Source of the DNA: an uncultured Eubacteriales bacterium
GTDB taxonomy: Bacteria > Bacillota > Clostridia > Christensenellales > Borkfalkiaceae
Assembly (NCBI GenBank): GCA_900554485.1
Contig: USHO01000005.1
Span: 1-26,559, forward strand
Reading direction: 5' to 3'
DNA length: 26,559 nucleotides
Under the pieces are notes generated by a model. That model ran no database searches, was not told the DNA's origin, and saw nothing but the letters and a program-made list of their open reading frames with translations. The position numbers and the translations under genes are program-made. Shown in pieces: positions 15,750-24,214 of the stretch; the first letter of the stretch is position 1; the number at the start of each line of letters is the position of its first letter.

Positions 15750-17114
15750 TTATTTACGCGATGCCGCAAGAGACGCCGCCGCGATACTCTGACCGACGCG
15801 TCTGTTCTTTTCGTCGGGCATTTCGAGTTCGAATTTAAGTTCGGGGAACTCTGCCGCAAGAACCTCTTTGGCTTTCGCGATAACGATATTCCCGCCCTCG
15901 CCGCTGGTGACTCTGCCGAGCAGCAATACATGTTTAATGTCATAGAACATAGCGTAATAAGGCAACGTATATCCGAGATAAATACCTATATCTTCGTATA
16001 TAGTCTTTGCAAGCGGATCGCCTTCTGCCATGAGTTTCTGTATAACTTTAAGTTTTTCGGCGGGACTTAACCCTTCTTCAAACTTAAATCCTCCGTTTTC
16101 GGCAAGTTTTATGACGCTGTCCTGCGAGAAGTATTTGACGCCGCAGCCGTAATCTCCGCTCCATTCGTCGACCATGGAGTTTTCGTTATAATCAACGGGC
16201 ACGAATGCGAGTTCGGAAAGCCAGCCGTTAAGACCGCCGTCTTTATTGATATATCCGACAGCCTCGCTCGTCCCCATGGCGATACCGAGAACTTCGTTGT
16301 CGTTAAGATCTATCGCTCCGGCAAGAGCGGTTACGTCGCCGTCGTTTGCGACTTCGAGCGGAACGTCGCCCATTTCTTTGGCGATGTCGATATACATCGT
16401 CTTTACGCGCTTTTCAAAATCGGCGTCGTTTACTTTAAGGAAGAGCGATGCGACCATGATTTTATTGTTGACGTAAACGCCCGCGCTCGAAACGCCGATC
16501 GCGTCTACCCTAGGCATTTTGCTTGCCGCGGTCTTCATAGCCGTCAATATTTCGCGATAATGATATTCGGGGTCGGGATTGATTTTCGGGAACCATACGA
16601 CCTCTTCGCTGTAAACGACTTTACCGTCGACGACCGCGCTGACTTTACGGTCGCTGCCGCCGGCGTCGAAACCGATTCTGCAACCGTCGAGATGACCGCC
16701 GACTTTAAGCGAGCATTTCTTCTCCGCGGGGAAAGTGTTTTCGTCGGTTTTTACAACCTCGAATTTACTCTCGTAAACCCTTTCCATAAAGCCCTTGTCG
16801 AAAGCGCGAAGTCCGTTATCTGTATAGGCATTTTTTATATATTCGTATATCCCGTCGTCGCCGCAGATATAGATTTTATATCCGCCGACCACCCAGAGAA
16901 TGGTCTTGACGAGTCTTTCCGCCATACGATTGTTGCGGTCTGCGTTTTTCTCGTCGGCAAACACGTCGTACGCGTAAACGTATTTATATCCGTCGTTTCT
17001 TTCGACGCAGATTTTCAAAGGCTTATGAGCCGCCTTTGCGACGTCCGCCTTATATGCGGCGAACTCGAGATACATAGGTTTGAATTGCTTGTCCAGCGTA
17101 GGTACGAATTTCAT
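15750..17114 (-). CDS. ROK-family sugar kinase with N-terminal extension
   Basis: A 454-residue putative sugar kinase. The ROK/hexokinase-like fold starts near residue 145 with CRIGFDAGGSDRKVSAVVDGKVV (phosphate-1 loop). It continues with DAIGVSSAGVYVN, EVANDGDVTALAGA (the catalytic Asp is in NDGD) and GIAMGTSEAVGYI. The usual ROK zinc motif CxCGxxGCxE is absent; only YGCG remains, in EWSGDYGCGVKYFSQD. About 140 residues precede the kinase core, with no motif I recognise. TAAGGAG lies 7 bases before the ATG. It is the first gene of a run with nagB and nagA, so GlcNAc or another amino sugar is the likely substrate; this is inferred from context. No transporter gene is nearby. A loose TATAAT (17137-17142) precedes it without a -35 box, as expected for activator-dependent expression. 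Confidence 0.8.
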   Translation of the reverse strand: MKFVPTLDKQFKPMYLEFAAYKADVAKAAHKPLKICVERNDGYKYVYAYDVFADEKNADRNNRMAERLVKTILWVVGGYKIYICGDDGIYEYIKNAYTDNGLRAFDKGFMERVYESKFEVVKTDENTFPAEKKCSLKVGGHLDGCRIGFDAGGSDRKVSAVVDGKVVYSEEVVWFPKINPDPEYHYREILTAMKTAASKMPRVDAIGVSSAGVYVNNKIMVASLFLKVNDADFEKRVKTMYIDIAKEMGDVPLEVANDGDVTALAGAIDLNDNEVLGIAMGTSEAVGYINKDGGLNGWLSELAFVPVDYNENSMVDEWSGDYGCGVKYFSQDSVIKLAENGGFKFEEGLSPAEKLKVIQKLMAEGDPLAKTIYEDIGIYLGYTLPYYAMFYDIKHVLLLGRVTSGEGGNIVIAKAKEVLAAEFPELKFELEMPDEKNRRVGQSIAAASLAASRK

Positions 17115-17151
17115 ATGTTAATCTCCTTACGTCTCAATTATAACTCTTTAT

Positions 17152-17187
17152 AAAAAAAAGAGGTAGTTATAATATTTACCTCTTTTT
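17152..17187 (-). terminator. Terminator after AraC regulator gene
   Basis: AAAAAGAGGTA and TACCTCTTTTTTTT pair around an AT-rich loop, with T runs on both strands, so it may work in either direction. It separates the regulator gene from the ROK-nagB-nagA operon. Confidence 0.85.
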
Positions 17188-17195
17188 ATACTTTA

Positions 17196-18074
17196 TTACA
17201 ATATGCTGTTTTTATACTCTCTCGGCGTCATCGTCGTTATACGTTTGAAAGTCTTGGTAAAGTGCGGCAGAGAATCGAAACAGAGCGAAGACGATATTTC
17301 GGAAAAACTCCTGTTTTCCCTGATGAGTTTCTTGCTCTCCTCTATTTTCAGTTCGAGATAATACCCGATAATAGTCTTACCCGTACGCTTTTTGAACGTC
17401 TTGCAAATCGTTGTCTTTCCGTAGTGGAGAGCGTCGGATATTGCGTCCAGCGTGATATTGCCGTAGACGTTGTTTTCGAGAATTTTGACTATTTCGTCTT
17501 CGAGCGCGTCGGAGTCCTCGATTTTGGATATGAATACCTCTTTCGACGCAGGCTTTGCCGTTTCGACGCGGATAAGTTTGATGAACAGTTCTTCCAGATT
17601 GTTTCTGATTACCTGCCCGCCGCCGACGCTCGGTTCGCTTTTCAGCACGAGTTTGTCCAGGTTGGGGTTAAAATCGGGCAACTGGAAAGTGCTTTTAGCC
17701 TCGCTCATTATAGACGCCAGCAAATACCTTAAATCTTCGGGCACGACGAATTTTTTGCCTTTGAAGTAATTCATCGTCTTGGAGCGACATTCAAAACTGA
17801 CGATAAATATATTCGGGTCGCTTACCCCGTCGCATTCGACCGAATGAACGGCGTTCGGCGCGATGAAAACGATCTCGCCTTTTTTAAGCAGTCTTCTGTC
17901 GCCCTCCACCGTTATGAAAACGGAATTTTTATCGCAGTAAATAATCTCCCAGAAGTTATGTTTTTCCTGAGGGAACGAATATGTCTTTACGAGTTTCTGG
18001 TAGTGTACGGTAACTATCTTCGAGATCGTGAGAAGGCTCGAAATTTTATACATATAGAAAGTTTTTTCTTCCAA
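17196..18074 (-). CDS. AraC-family transcriptional regulator
   Basis: A 292-residue regulator. The N-terminal half (about residues 30-130) is cupin-like, with FWEIIYCDKNSVFITVEGD and LKKGEIVFIAPNAVHSVE, and probably binds a sugar-type ligand. The C-terminal 100 residues are a double helix-turn-helix of AraC type: ITLDAISDALHYGKTTICKTFKKRTG and FSEISSSLCFDSLPHFTKTFKRITTMTPREYK, the last being the family signature. Translation starts at TTG 18074, because AAAGGAGG lies 8 bases upstream and no ATG is placed as well; the next ATG is at 18053. A TTGCAA-N17-TATAAT promoter precedes it. It lies directly before the ROK-nagB-nagA genes on the same strand with a terminator between, and probably controls them. 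Confidence 0.9.
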   Translation of the reverse strand: MEEKTFYMYKISSLLTISKIVTVHYQKLVKTYSFPQEKHNFWEIIYCDKNSVFITVEGDRRLLKKGEIVFIAPNAVHSVECDGVSDPNIFIVSFECRSKTMNYFKGKKFVVPEDLRYLLASIMSEAKSTFQLPDFNPNLDKLVLKSEPSVGGGQVIRNNLEELFIKLIRVETAKPASKEVFISKIEDSDALEDEIVKILENNVYGNITLDAISDALHYGKTTICKTFKKRTGKTIIGYYLELKIEESKKLIRENRSFSEISSSLCFDSLPHFTKTFKRITTMTPREYKNSIL

Positions 18075-18105
18075 TGTTCAGCCCTCCTTTTGTATATTCG
18101 TTTAC

Positions 18106-18134
18106 ATTATAACATAACGCGCAATATATTGCAA
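18106..18134 (-). promoter_or_regulatory. Sigma-A promoter for AraC regulator
   Basis: TTGCAA (18134-18129) and TATAAT (18111-18106) are separated by 17 bases on the minus strand, about 30 bases before the TTG start. Confidence 0.8.
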
Positions 18135-18174
18135 TATTTTACGAAAAATATTTTAACGTATTTTATAAATAAAT

Positions 18175-18200
18175 CCCCGTCGGACTTTAATCTGACGGGG
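18175..18200 (-). terminator. Terminator after aldose-epimerase-like gene
   Basis: CCCCGTC and GACGGGG pair, with a further pair or two inside around one mismatch. The minus-strand tail ATTTATTTATAAA is only moderately T-rich. It is placed just past the stop codon. Confidence 0.65.
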
Positions 18201-18207
18201 ATAATTG

Positions 18208-19083
18208 TCAATCGAGAGATACGGTAATAGAACTTTCGTAAGTTTCCTGCCGCGGCAGGATGCCGATGTTTGCTTTATCGGTAAGTTTTTCGACTTTGCC
18301 GTCGAGCGACGGAAGATTTTCCCATGGCTCTATGCAGACGTACGGCGCGTCGGTCTTTACGGCGTGCCACAATCCGACGTAAGGCATATTCGGATATTTC
18401 ACCGTTACGGACTTGTCGGTCTTATCGCTTTTAAGCGTGAGCGAATCGCCCGCGCCGCGAAGTATAACGGCATCGTCGTCGAACATATCGTGTTTAAGCC
18501 TTATTATGCGGTCTTTTTCAAGAGGATAATCAACCGCCTTGCCGCTCATGAGATAACTTTCGGTAAGCGTCATTCTTTCGGGGCGGACAGGCAAAGACGT
18601 TTCGAGATAATAATCTTCAAAATCGCCGCCGTCGAACGGAACGTTGAACCCCGGATGACCGCCGAGACCGAAATACATTACGTCGTTGCCTACGTTTTTT
18701 ACGACGTACTTAATCGTAAGGCGATTGCCGCAAAGTGAATAAACCGCTTTGAATATGAACGCGAACGGATAATGCGCGAACGTATCGTCGTTTGCCGAAT
18801 ACGCGAAAGTCATTGATTTACACGTCTTTTCGACGAGTACGAACTCGACTTTTCTCAACAATCCGTGCGGATTCATTCCGTATTCTTTTCCGCCGAGCGA
18901 ATACTTTCCGTCATACAGTCTGCCGACTATCGGGAACAGTATCGGGCTGCGTCCTTTCCAGTATTTTTCGTCGCCCTGCCAAAGGTGTTCTATATTGCCG
19001 TTTTTTCTGTAAATGCTTTTGAGTTCCGCGCCGACCGTGTCGACCGCGACCTTCATGTATTCGTTTTCTATTGCGTAAACCAT
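18208..19083 (-). CDS. Aldose 1-epimerase-family protein (LacX-like)
   Basis: A protein of 291 residues in the galactose mutarotase superfamily, which interconverts alpha and beta anomers of sugars or sugar phosphates. The start region has IENEYMKVAVDTVGAELKSI, and the middle LFPIVGRLYDGKY. NPHGLLR and GLGGHPGFNVPF supply the two catalytic-type histidines, and IEPWENLPS holds the catalytic-type Glu. The ATG at 19083 is preferred: it has AAAAGG upstream, whereas the ATG at 19104 overlaps the previous gene by 20 bases and has no ribosome binding site. It follows a zinc-ribbon membrane protein and guaA in one run with almost no gaps. Substrate is not known; LacX-type proteins are often annotated only as epimerase-like. 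Confidence 0.85.
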   Translation of the reverse strand: MVYAIENEYMKVAVDTVGAELKSIYRKNGNIEHLWQGDEKYWKGRSPILFPIVGRLYDGKYSLGGKEYGMNPHGLLRKVEFVLVEKTCKSMTFAYSANDDTFAHYPFAFIFKAVYSLCGNRLTIKYVVKNVGNDVMYFGLGGHPGFNVPFDGGDFEDYYLETSLPVRPERMTLTESYLMSGKAVDYPLEKDRIIRLKHDMFDDDAVILRGAGDSLTLKSDKTDKSVTVKYPNMPYVGLWHAVKTDAPYVCIEPWENLPSLDGKVEKLTDKANIGILPRQETYESSITVSLD

Positions 19084-19084
19084 T

Positions 19085-20089
19085 TTATGTATCTGCCTTT
19101 TCATCGTCTTCGGACACCATTCTGCCGAAGAATTTATTACCGAGCATAAACGAATTAAGTTTTTCGGAATCTACGTCTATTATACGGTTTATCATTTCGC
19201 CGAATACGTCGCTCATCGATACGACCGGAGCGTGATCCGAAAATTTTTCGGCGACGGCAGATAACGCTTTATAGAGCGGTACCGCCGTTTCGTCCGCCAT
19301 GTCGACTCCGTCTAAAACGTCATACAGATCGAGTACAGCGTTGAACGCTTTTACCGATTCTCTGTTACTTATCCATACGCGGAGCGCGATATATCCCGCA
19401 ATCGCGAGAGCAGCACCGACGATCGACATCCATGCGCTTTCTTTCATTATGGCAAACACGACCAACGTAACACCTCCCGCAAAAAGCAGCGGGAACGCCG
19501 CCAGCAGAAATTTAAGACTCTTTTCGGTCGCCATATAAGACGGAATCGATTCTTTCAGCGATTTTTCGACTTTCGCTTTAACGTCTTTGCGGGTTTCTTC
19601 GACGTACTTTTCCATTTCTTCGTCGGTAAACTTCCGCTTTTCGTAAAAGTTTTTATACGTCGCTTTTATATCCGCACGTTCGTCTTTGTCCGCCACGGAA
19701 ATTGCCTTATTGAGGTATTCCGTATGGCTTTCGTCTTTAACGTCGGTATAGTTTTTGGTCTTTACCGCAACCATCGCCATATATACGCGGTAATCGGTTT
19801 CGGTAAGAGTCATCGCCTCGGAGACCTTTCCTTCAGCCTCTTCGTAACGCTCTTTCGCAATAAGACCGTAACACTCGTCAAGCAGAAGTCTCACCTTGTG
19901 ATAGTCTTCGCCGTGAGCCTCTTTTGCGGTCTCTCCGCTCTCGGTAACCGATTCGTAATATTTAGTTGCCTGTAACGCCGAAATCGTCTGTCCGCAGTTC
20001 GGGCAGACTACCTGCCCCGATGCGGTTCCGACGGTGAAATCTTCGCCGCAAAGCGGACAACGGGCGTTTAAGCGTTCGTTGTCACTCAT
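19085..20089 (-). CDS. Zinc-ribbon membrane protein with helical repeats
   Basis: A 334-residue protein without a named function. Residues 11-32 form a zinc ribbon of two CxxC pairs (C11, C14, C29, C32), as in RCPLCGEDF and VCPNCGQ. Residues about 60-185 are helical and charged, with a TPR-like pattern around LLLDECYGLIAKERYEEAEGKVSEAM. Two membrane helices follow at about 194-214 and 220-240, and the C-terminal 90 residues are cytoplasmic and helical. Such zinc-ribbon-plus-membrane proteins are common in clostridia and poorly characterised. It lies 6 bases after guaA and right before the epimerase-like gene, so the three are probably co-transcribed in the clostridial genome. Confidence 0.75.
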   Translation of the reverse strand: MSDNERLNARCPLCGEDFTVGTASGQVVCPNCGQTISALQATKYYESVTESGETAKEAHGEDYHKVRLLLDECYGLIAKERYEEAEGKVSEAMTLTETDYRVYMAMVAVKTKNYTDVKDESHTEYLNKAISVADKDERADIKATYKNFYEKRKFTDEEMEKYVEETRKDVKAKVEKSLKESIPSYMATEKSLKFLLAAFPLLFAGGVTLVVFAIMKESAWMSIVGAALAIAGYIALRVWISNRESVKAFNAVLDLYDVLDGVDMADETAVPLYKALSAVAEKFSDHAPVVSMSDVFGEMINRIIDVDSEKLNSFMLGNKFFGRMVSEDDEKADT

Positions 20090-20095
20090 AACGTA

Positions 20096-21625
20096 TTATT
20101 CCCATTCGATCGTAGCCGGCGGTTTGGAAGTTATGTCGTAAACTATCCTGTTTATATCCTGCACCTCGTTGACTATACGGGTAGAAATTTTTTCGAGGAC
20201 GTCATACGGAATACGCGCCCAGTCGGCAGTCATTCCGTCGACGCTGGTTACGGCGCGGAGCGCAAGCGTATAAGAATACGTTCTGCTGTCGCCCATAACG
20301 CCTACCGAACGACAATTTGTAAGAACAGCGAAATACTGCCAGATTTCTCTGTTGAGTCCCGCTTTTGCGATTTCTTCGCGGTAGATATAGTCTGCATCCT
20401 GCAGAGTTTTAATCTTTTCGCGGGTGATGTCGCCGATGATACGAATCGCAAGCCCCGGACCCGGGAAAGGTTGACGCATGACGATTTCTTCGGGCAGACC
20501 GAGTTCAAAACCGACTTTTCTGACTTCGTCTTTGAAGAGGTCTCGCAAAGGTTCGATAATTTCCTTGAAATCGACGACGCTCGGCAATCCTCCGACATTG
20601 TGGTGCGATTTGATAACCGCGCTTTTGCCCTTGCCGCTCTCTATTACGTCGGGATAAATCGTACCCTGTACGAGATAATCGACTTTGCCTATCTTTTTAG
20701 CCTCGTCTTCAAATACTTTTATGAATTCGCCGCCGATGATCTTTCTCTTCGTTTCGGGATCGGAAACGCCGGCAAGTTTATTCAGAAATCTGTCTGCGGC
20801 ATCCACCTTTATCAGATTCATTCCGCGTTCTGTCTTAAACGTTCTGTAAACGTCTTCCGCCTCGTTTTTCCTGAGCAAGCCGTGATCGACGAATATGCAT
20901 GTAAGGTTGTCGCCTACCGCCTTGTGAATAAGCGTTGCCGCAACTGCGCTGTCGACACCGCCGCTCATCGCGCAAAGGACTTTTTTGTCGCCGCACTTTT
21001 CTTTTATCTTCGCAACCTGTTCTTTGACGAAATTCGCCATAGTCCAGTCGCCCGAAACCTTACAGACGTTATAGAGGAAGTTCCTCAGAATTTCCGTACC
21101 CTGTTTCGTATGCATAACTTCGGGGTGGAACTGCACGCCCCACACTTGCTCGCCCTCGATCTGATAAGCGGCAATGGCAACCTCATCAGTCGAAGCGATA
21201 GCCTTGAAATTATCGGGAACGGCCGTAATGGTATCGCCGTGCGACATCCACACCTGTGTATTTTCCCGCACATTCTTGAATAAGACATTGTCTTTACAGA
21301 AACGGGACAGATGGGCACGCCCGTATTCGCGGCTCTGTGCCGGCTCTACTTTTCCGCCGTTGCTGTAAGCCAAGAACTGTGCCCCGTAGCAAATTCCCAA
21401 AATGGGATATTTTCCCCGTATCTGCGACAAGTCGGTCTTGAAAGCCTTACTGTCGTATACAGAGAAAGGACTACCCGACAGTATGACGCCTTTGATGTTC
21501 TCATCGTCATACGGGAATTTATTATAAGGCAGTATCTCGCAGTAGATATCGAGCTCCCGCACACGGCGGCCTATGAGCTGCGTAGTCTGCGAGCCGAAAT
21601 CGAGAATGATGATTTTTTCTTGCAT
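20096..21625 (-). CDS. guaA: GMP synthase, hybrid of two lineages
   Basis: A 509-residue open frame encoding glutamine-hydrolysing GMP synthase, which converts XMP to GMP. The class-I amidotransferase domain has GICYGAQF with C79 and FHPEV with H167 and E169. The ATP-pyrophosphatase domain has SGGVDS (221-226), and the dimerisation domain ends in KPPATIEWE. All catalytic residues are present. However, residues 1 to about 165 are of Bacteroidales type (start MQEKIIILDFGSQTTQLIGR, then SHGDTITAVPDNFKAIAST). From about residue 171 it is of clostridial type (HTKQGTEILRNFLYNVCK, GDWTMANFVKEQ). The change falls in the shared VQFHPEV motif, near 21110-21146. The upstream promoter is Bacteroidota-type and the downstream genes clostridial. 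An assembly artefact is more likely than a true hybrid gene. Confidence 0.9.
   Translation of the reverse strand: MQEKIIILDFGSQTTQLIGRRVRELDIYCEILPYNKFPYDDENIKGVILSGSPFSVYDSKAFKTDLSQIRGKYPILGICYGAQFLAYSNGGKVEPAQSREYGRAHLSRFCKDNVLFKNVRENTQVWMSHGDTITAVPDNFKAIASTDEVAIAAYQIEGEQVWGVQFHPEVMHTKQGTEILRNFLYNVCKVSGDWTMANFVKEQVAKIKEKCGDKKVLCAMSGGVDSAVAATLIHKAVGDNLTCIFVDHGLLRKNEAEDVYRTFKTERGMNLIKVDAADRFLNKLAGVSDPETKRKIIGGEFIKVFEDEAKKIGKVDYLVQGTIYPDVIESGKGKSAVIKSHHNVGGLPSVVDFKEIIEPLRDLFKDEVRKVGFELGLPEEIVMRQPFPGPGLAIRIIGDITREKIKTLQDADYIYREEIAKAGLNREIWQYFAVLTNCRSVGVMGDSRTYSYTLALRAVTSVDGMTADWARIPYDVLEKISTRIVNEVQDINRIVYDITSKPPATIEWE
21110..21146. other. Probable chimeric junction between two genomes
   Basis: The guaA segment for residues 161-172, VWGVQFHPEV and its flanks, is where the protein changes from Bacteroidales-like to clostridial-like. 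Gene content, start signals and promoter type also change across this point. A short stretch of nucleotide identity in this conserved motif would be enough to misjoin two assembly graphs. Confidence 0.8.
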
Positions 21626-21674
21626 ATATGTTGATGATAAGTTTTTACTCCACGATAAGGGTTGCTTATGCCCG

Positions 21675-21706
21675 CAAAAGTAATCATATTACGCCACATG
21701 CGCAAA
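21675..21706 (-). promoter_or_regulatory. Bacteroidota-type promoter for guaA
   Basis: On the minus strand TTTG (21706-21703) and TACTTTTG (21682-21675), a match to TAnnTTTG, are separated by 20 bases. This is the sigma-ABfr promoter form of Bacteroidota. The predicted start gives a leader of about 40 bases. Confidence 0.75.
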
Positions 21707-21727
21707 TGATTAGCCACAACCGTTCCG

Positions 21728-23308
21728 TCAGAACTCCGAAGTGAAGTGGAAACGGATTTTCGGGAAATCGCTCTGCGCCATCTGCAACACATAACCCGAA
21801 TCGGCCAGAAATACATCGCGACCATCTCGATCTTTGGCCATAAACTGGTATTTACGTTTCTTGAAATTTTCAAGAGCTTCGACATCGTCGCTCTCGACCC
21901 AGCAGGCTTTATAGAGGCTGATGGTTTCCCAACGGCATTGAGCCCCATACTCATGCAGCAACCGGTACTGAATGACCTCAAACTGCAATTGACCTACCGT
22001 ACCGATAATCTTGCGACCGTTGAACTGATTGACAAACATCTGGGCCACACCCTCGTCCATCAACTGATCGAGCCCTTTGTTCAACTGCTTGGTCTTCATC
22101 GGGTCGGTATTCTCGATATATTTGAACATCTCGGGCGAAAAACTGGGCAATCCCTTGTAATGAAGATCCTCTCCTGCCGTAAGTGTATCTCCGATCTTGA
22201 AGTTTCCCGTATCGGGCAGACCTACTATATCACCGGGATAGGCCTCGTCGACCGTAGACTTGCGCTGCGCCATAAAGGCCGTAGGGCTTGAAAAACGCAT
22301 CATCTTGCCCAAGCGCACATGCTTATAGTTTTCGTTCCGGACAAATGTTCCCGAACAGACTTTCACGAACGCAATGCAACTGCGATGATTGGGATCCATA
22401 TTGGCATGTATCTTGAAAACGAATCCTGAAAAAGCCTCTTCTTCGGGACGAACCTCCCGCTCTATCGCCTGTACAGGACGCGGAGACGGAGCAATCTCGA
22501 CAAAACAATCGAGCAACTCCCTCACTCCGAAATTATTGAGTGCCGACCCGAAAAATACCGGAGCTAAATCGCCCGACAAATATTTTTCGACATCGAAATC
22601 GGGATATACTCCGGAAATCAATTCCAAATCGGCACGAAGCTTGGTCGCATCGGACTCTCCGATATGCTTCTCCAACTCGGGACTGTCGATATCCCGAAAT
22701 TCTATCGCCTCGGTAACAACCTGCTTACTGGGCGTATAAAGATTGAGATTCTTCTCATATATGTTGTAAACGCCCTTGAAACGTTGGCCGATATTGATAG
22801 GCCAACTGAGCGGACGTACCGCAATCTTCAACTCCGATTCTATCTCATCGAGCAGGTCGAACGGGTCTTGACCTTCACGGTCGAGCTTATTGACGAAAAC
22901 GATAACCGGCGTCTTGCGCATGCGGCACACTTCCATCAATTTACGCGTCTGTGTTTCAACGCCTTTTGCTACATCAATTACGATAATAACACTGTCGACA
23001 GCCGTCAATGTGCGGTAAGTATCTTCGGCAAAATCTTGGTGTCCGGGCGTGTCGAGAATATTTATTTTATAATCGCCGTAATTGAATCCCATCACCGAAG
23101 TGGCTACCGATATACCTCTTTGCTTCTCGATTTCCATCCAGTCCGAGGTAGCGGTTTTCTTTATCTTGTTCGATTTCACGGCTCCGGCAACATGGATAGC
23201 GCCGCCGAAAAGCAAAAGTTTCTCGGTAAGGGTCGTTTTACCCGCATCGGGGTGGCTGATAATAGCAAATGTGCGTCGTTTCTGAATCTCTTCGGTAAAT
23301 GTACTCAC
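21728..23308 (-). CDS. prfC: Peptide chain release factor 3
   Basis: A 526-residue translational GTPase that recycles release factors 1 and 2 from the ribosome after peptide release. The G domain has SHPDAGKTT (residues 18-26), ATSDWMEIEKQRGISVATSV (switch I), DTPGHQDF (86-93) and NKLD (140-143). The RF3-specific second domain and C-terminal domain follow (GDTLTAGEDLHYKGLPSFSPEMF, VGQLQFEVIQYRL). Length fits the family (about 525-530). The start is GTG, without a Shine-Dalgarno sequence, as usual in Bacteroidota. It starts 16 bases after the rfbD stop, so the two probably share a transcript. Protein style and neighbours are Bacteroidales-like, unlike the left part of the window. Confidence 0.96.
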   Translation of the reverse strand: MSTFTEEIQKRRTFAIISHPDAGKTTLTEKLLLFGGAIHVAGAVKSNKIKKTATSDWMEIEKQRGISVATSVMGFNYGDYKINILDTPGHQDFAEDTYRTLTAVDSVIIVIDVAKGVETQTRKLMEVCRMRKTPVIVFVNKLDREGQDPFDLLDEIESELKIAVRPLSWPINIGQRFKGVYNIYEKNLNLYTPSKQVVTEAIEFRDIDSPELEKHIGESDATKLRADLELISGVYPDFDVEKYLSGDLAPVFFGSALNNFGVRELLDCFVEIAPSPRPVQAIEREVRPEEEAFSGFVFKIHANMDPNHRSCIAFVKVCSGTFVRNENYKHVRLGKMMRFSSPTAFMAQRKSTVDEAYPGDIVGLPDTGNFKIGDTLTAGEDLHYKGLPSFSPEMFKYIENTDPMKTKQLNKGLDQLMDEGVAQMFVNQFNGRKIIGTVGQLQFEVIQYRLLHEYGAQCRWETISLYKACWVESDDVEALENFKKRKYQFMAKDRDGRDVFLADSGYVLQMAQSDFPKIRFHFTSEF

Positions 23309-23324
23309 GTCGTATCGGTTGTTT

Positions 23325-24191
23325 TTAGTTTTGACTCTGCAATATGGCGATACACTTCCGCAAACTTTCCTCCCAGTGAGGTATCGCCACAGGGTAAGTG
23401 TTTTTTATCTTTTTCTTGTTCATCACACTGTAAAAAGGCCGCGTGGCCGCCGAGGGATAGTCGGCCGTATCGATAGGCACTACACGGCAGGTAGCGATAC
23501 CGGCTATGCGATGTATCGTTACCGTAAAGTCGTACCAGCTGCACACCCCTTCGTCAGAGAAATTATATATACCGGGCACAAACTCTCCGTTATTGATTAT
23601 AACAACAATGGCGGCGGCCAAATCGGCTGCATAAGTAGGTGTTCCTACCTGATCGGAAACGACAGAAAGAGACTCCCGTTCACGTCCCAACCGCAACATG
23701 GTTTTCACAAAATTATTTCCATAAGGAGAATAAAGCCACGAAGTGCGCAAAATCACCGAATTCGGATTTGCCGCCAGCAACAGCTGTTCCCCGTCGAGCT
23801 TGGTTACGCCATAGACCGACGCAGGAGCGACAGCATCGGTCTCGACATAGGGCATATAGTGAGTGCCGCTGTATACATAATCGGTCGACACATGTATCAT
23901 TTTTGCTCCGACAGAAGCCGATGCTTTTGCTAAATTCTCCACGGCAAAGGCATTGATTTTTCGGCACAATTCTATTTCGCTTTCTGCCTTATCCACAGCT
24001 GTATATGCAGCGCAATTTACAATAAAATCAACCGCATTTTCCGATAAAAATTTTTGTACAGCAACGAGATCGGTTATATCCAATTCCCGAACATCGGTAA
24101 AAATATACTTGTTGGCATCATCGAGAAGGGACATATTGCGCATTTCATTGCCCAACTGCCCGTTGGCTCCGGTAACAAGAATCGTAGACAT
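23325..24191 (-). CDS. rfbD: dTDP-4-dehydrorhamnose reductase
   Basis: A 288-residue short-chain-dehydrogenase-like enzyme that reduces dTDP-4-dehydrorhamnose to dTDP-L-rhamnose with NAD(P)H, the last step of dTDP-rhamnose synthesis for surface polysaccharides. The nucleotide-binding loop is GANGQLGNE (residues 8-16). INCAAYTAVDKAE, STDYVYSG and the catalytic pair in YGVTKLDGE (YxxxK) are all present. The end is of the expected RfbD type, and length fits (about 285-300). It lies 23 bases after the DUF4924 gene and 16 bases before prfC, on one strand. The other rhamnose genes (rfbA, B, C) are not in the window. Confidence 0.95.
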   Translation of the reverse strand: MSTILVTGANGQLGNEMRNMSLLDDANKYIFTDVRELDITDLVAVQKFLSENAVDFIVNCAAYTAVDKAESEIELCRKINAFAVENLAKASASVGAKMIHVSTDYVYSGTHYMPYVETDAVAPASVYGVTKLDGEQLLLAANPNSVILRTSWLYSPYGNNFVKTMLRLGRERESLSVVSDQVGTPTYAADLAAAIVVIINNGEFVPGIYNFSDEGVCSWYDFTVTIHRIAGIATCRVVPIDTADYPSAATRPFYSVMNKKKIKNTYPVAIPHWEESLRKCIAILQSQN

Positions 24192-24214
24192 AAAGTATGA
24201 TATGATTTTATTAT

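Noticed and set aside
14156..15838. A 560-codon open frame on the plus strand
   Set aside because: It is antisense to nagA and nagB, whose catalytic motifs are intact. The long opposite frame follows from codon bias, and the translation has no recognisable domain or start signal.
21110..21625. Natural horizontal transfer of the Bacteroidales block into a clostridium
   Set aside because: No transposase, integrase, tRNA or direct repeat is near the junction, and the block shows no sign of codon or promoter adaptation. An assembly misjoin is simpler, though not excluded without reads.
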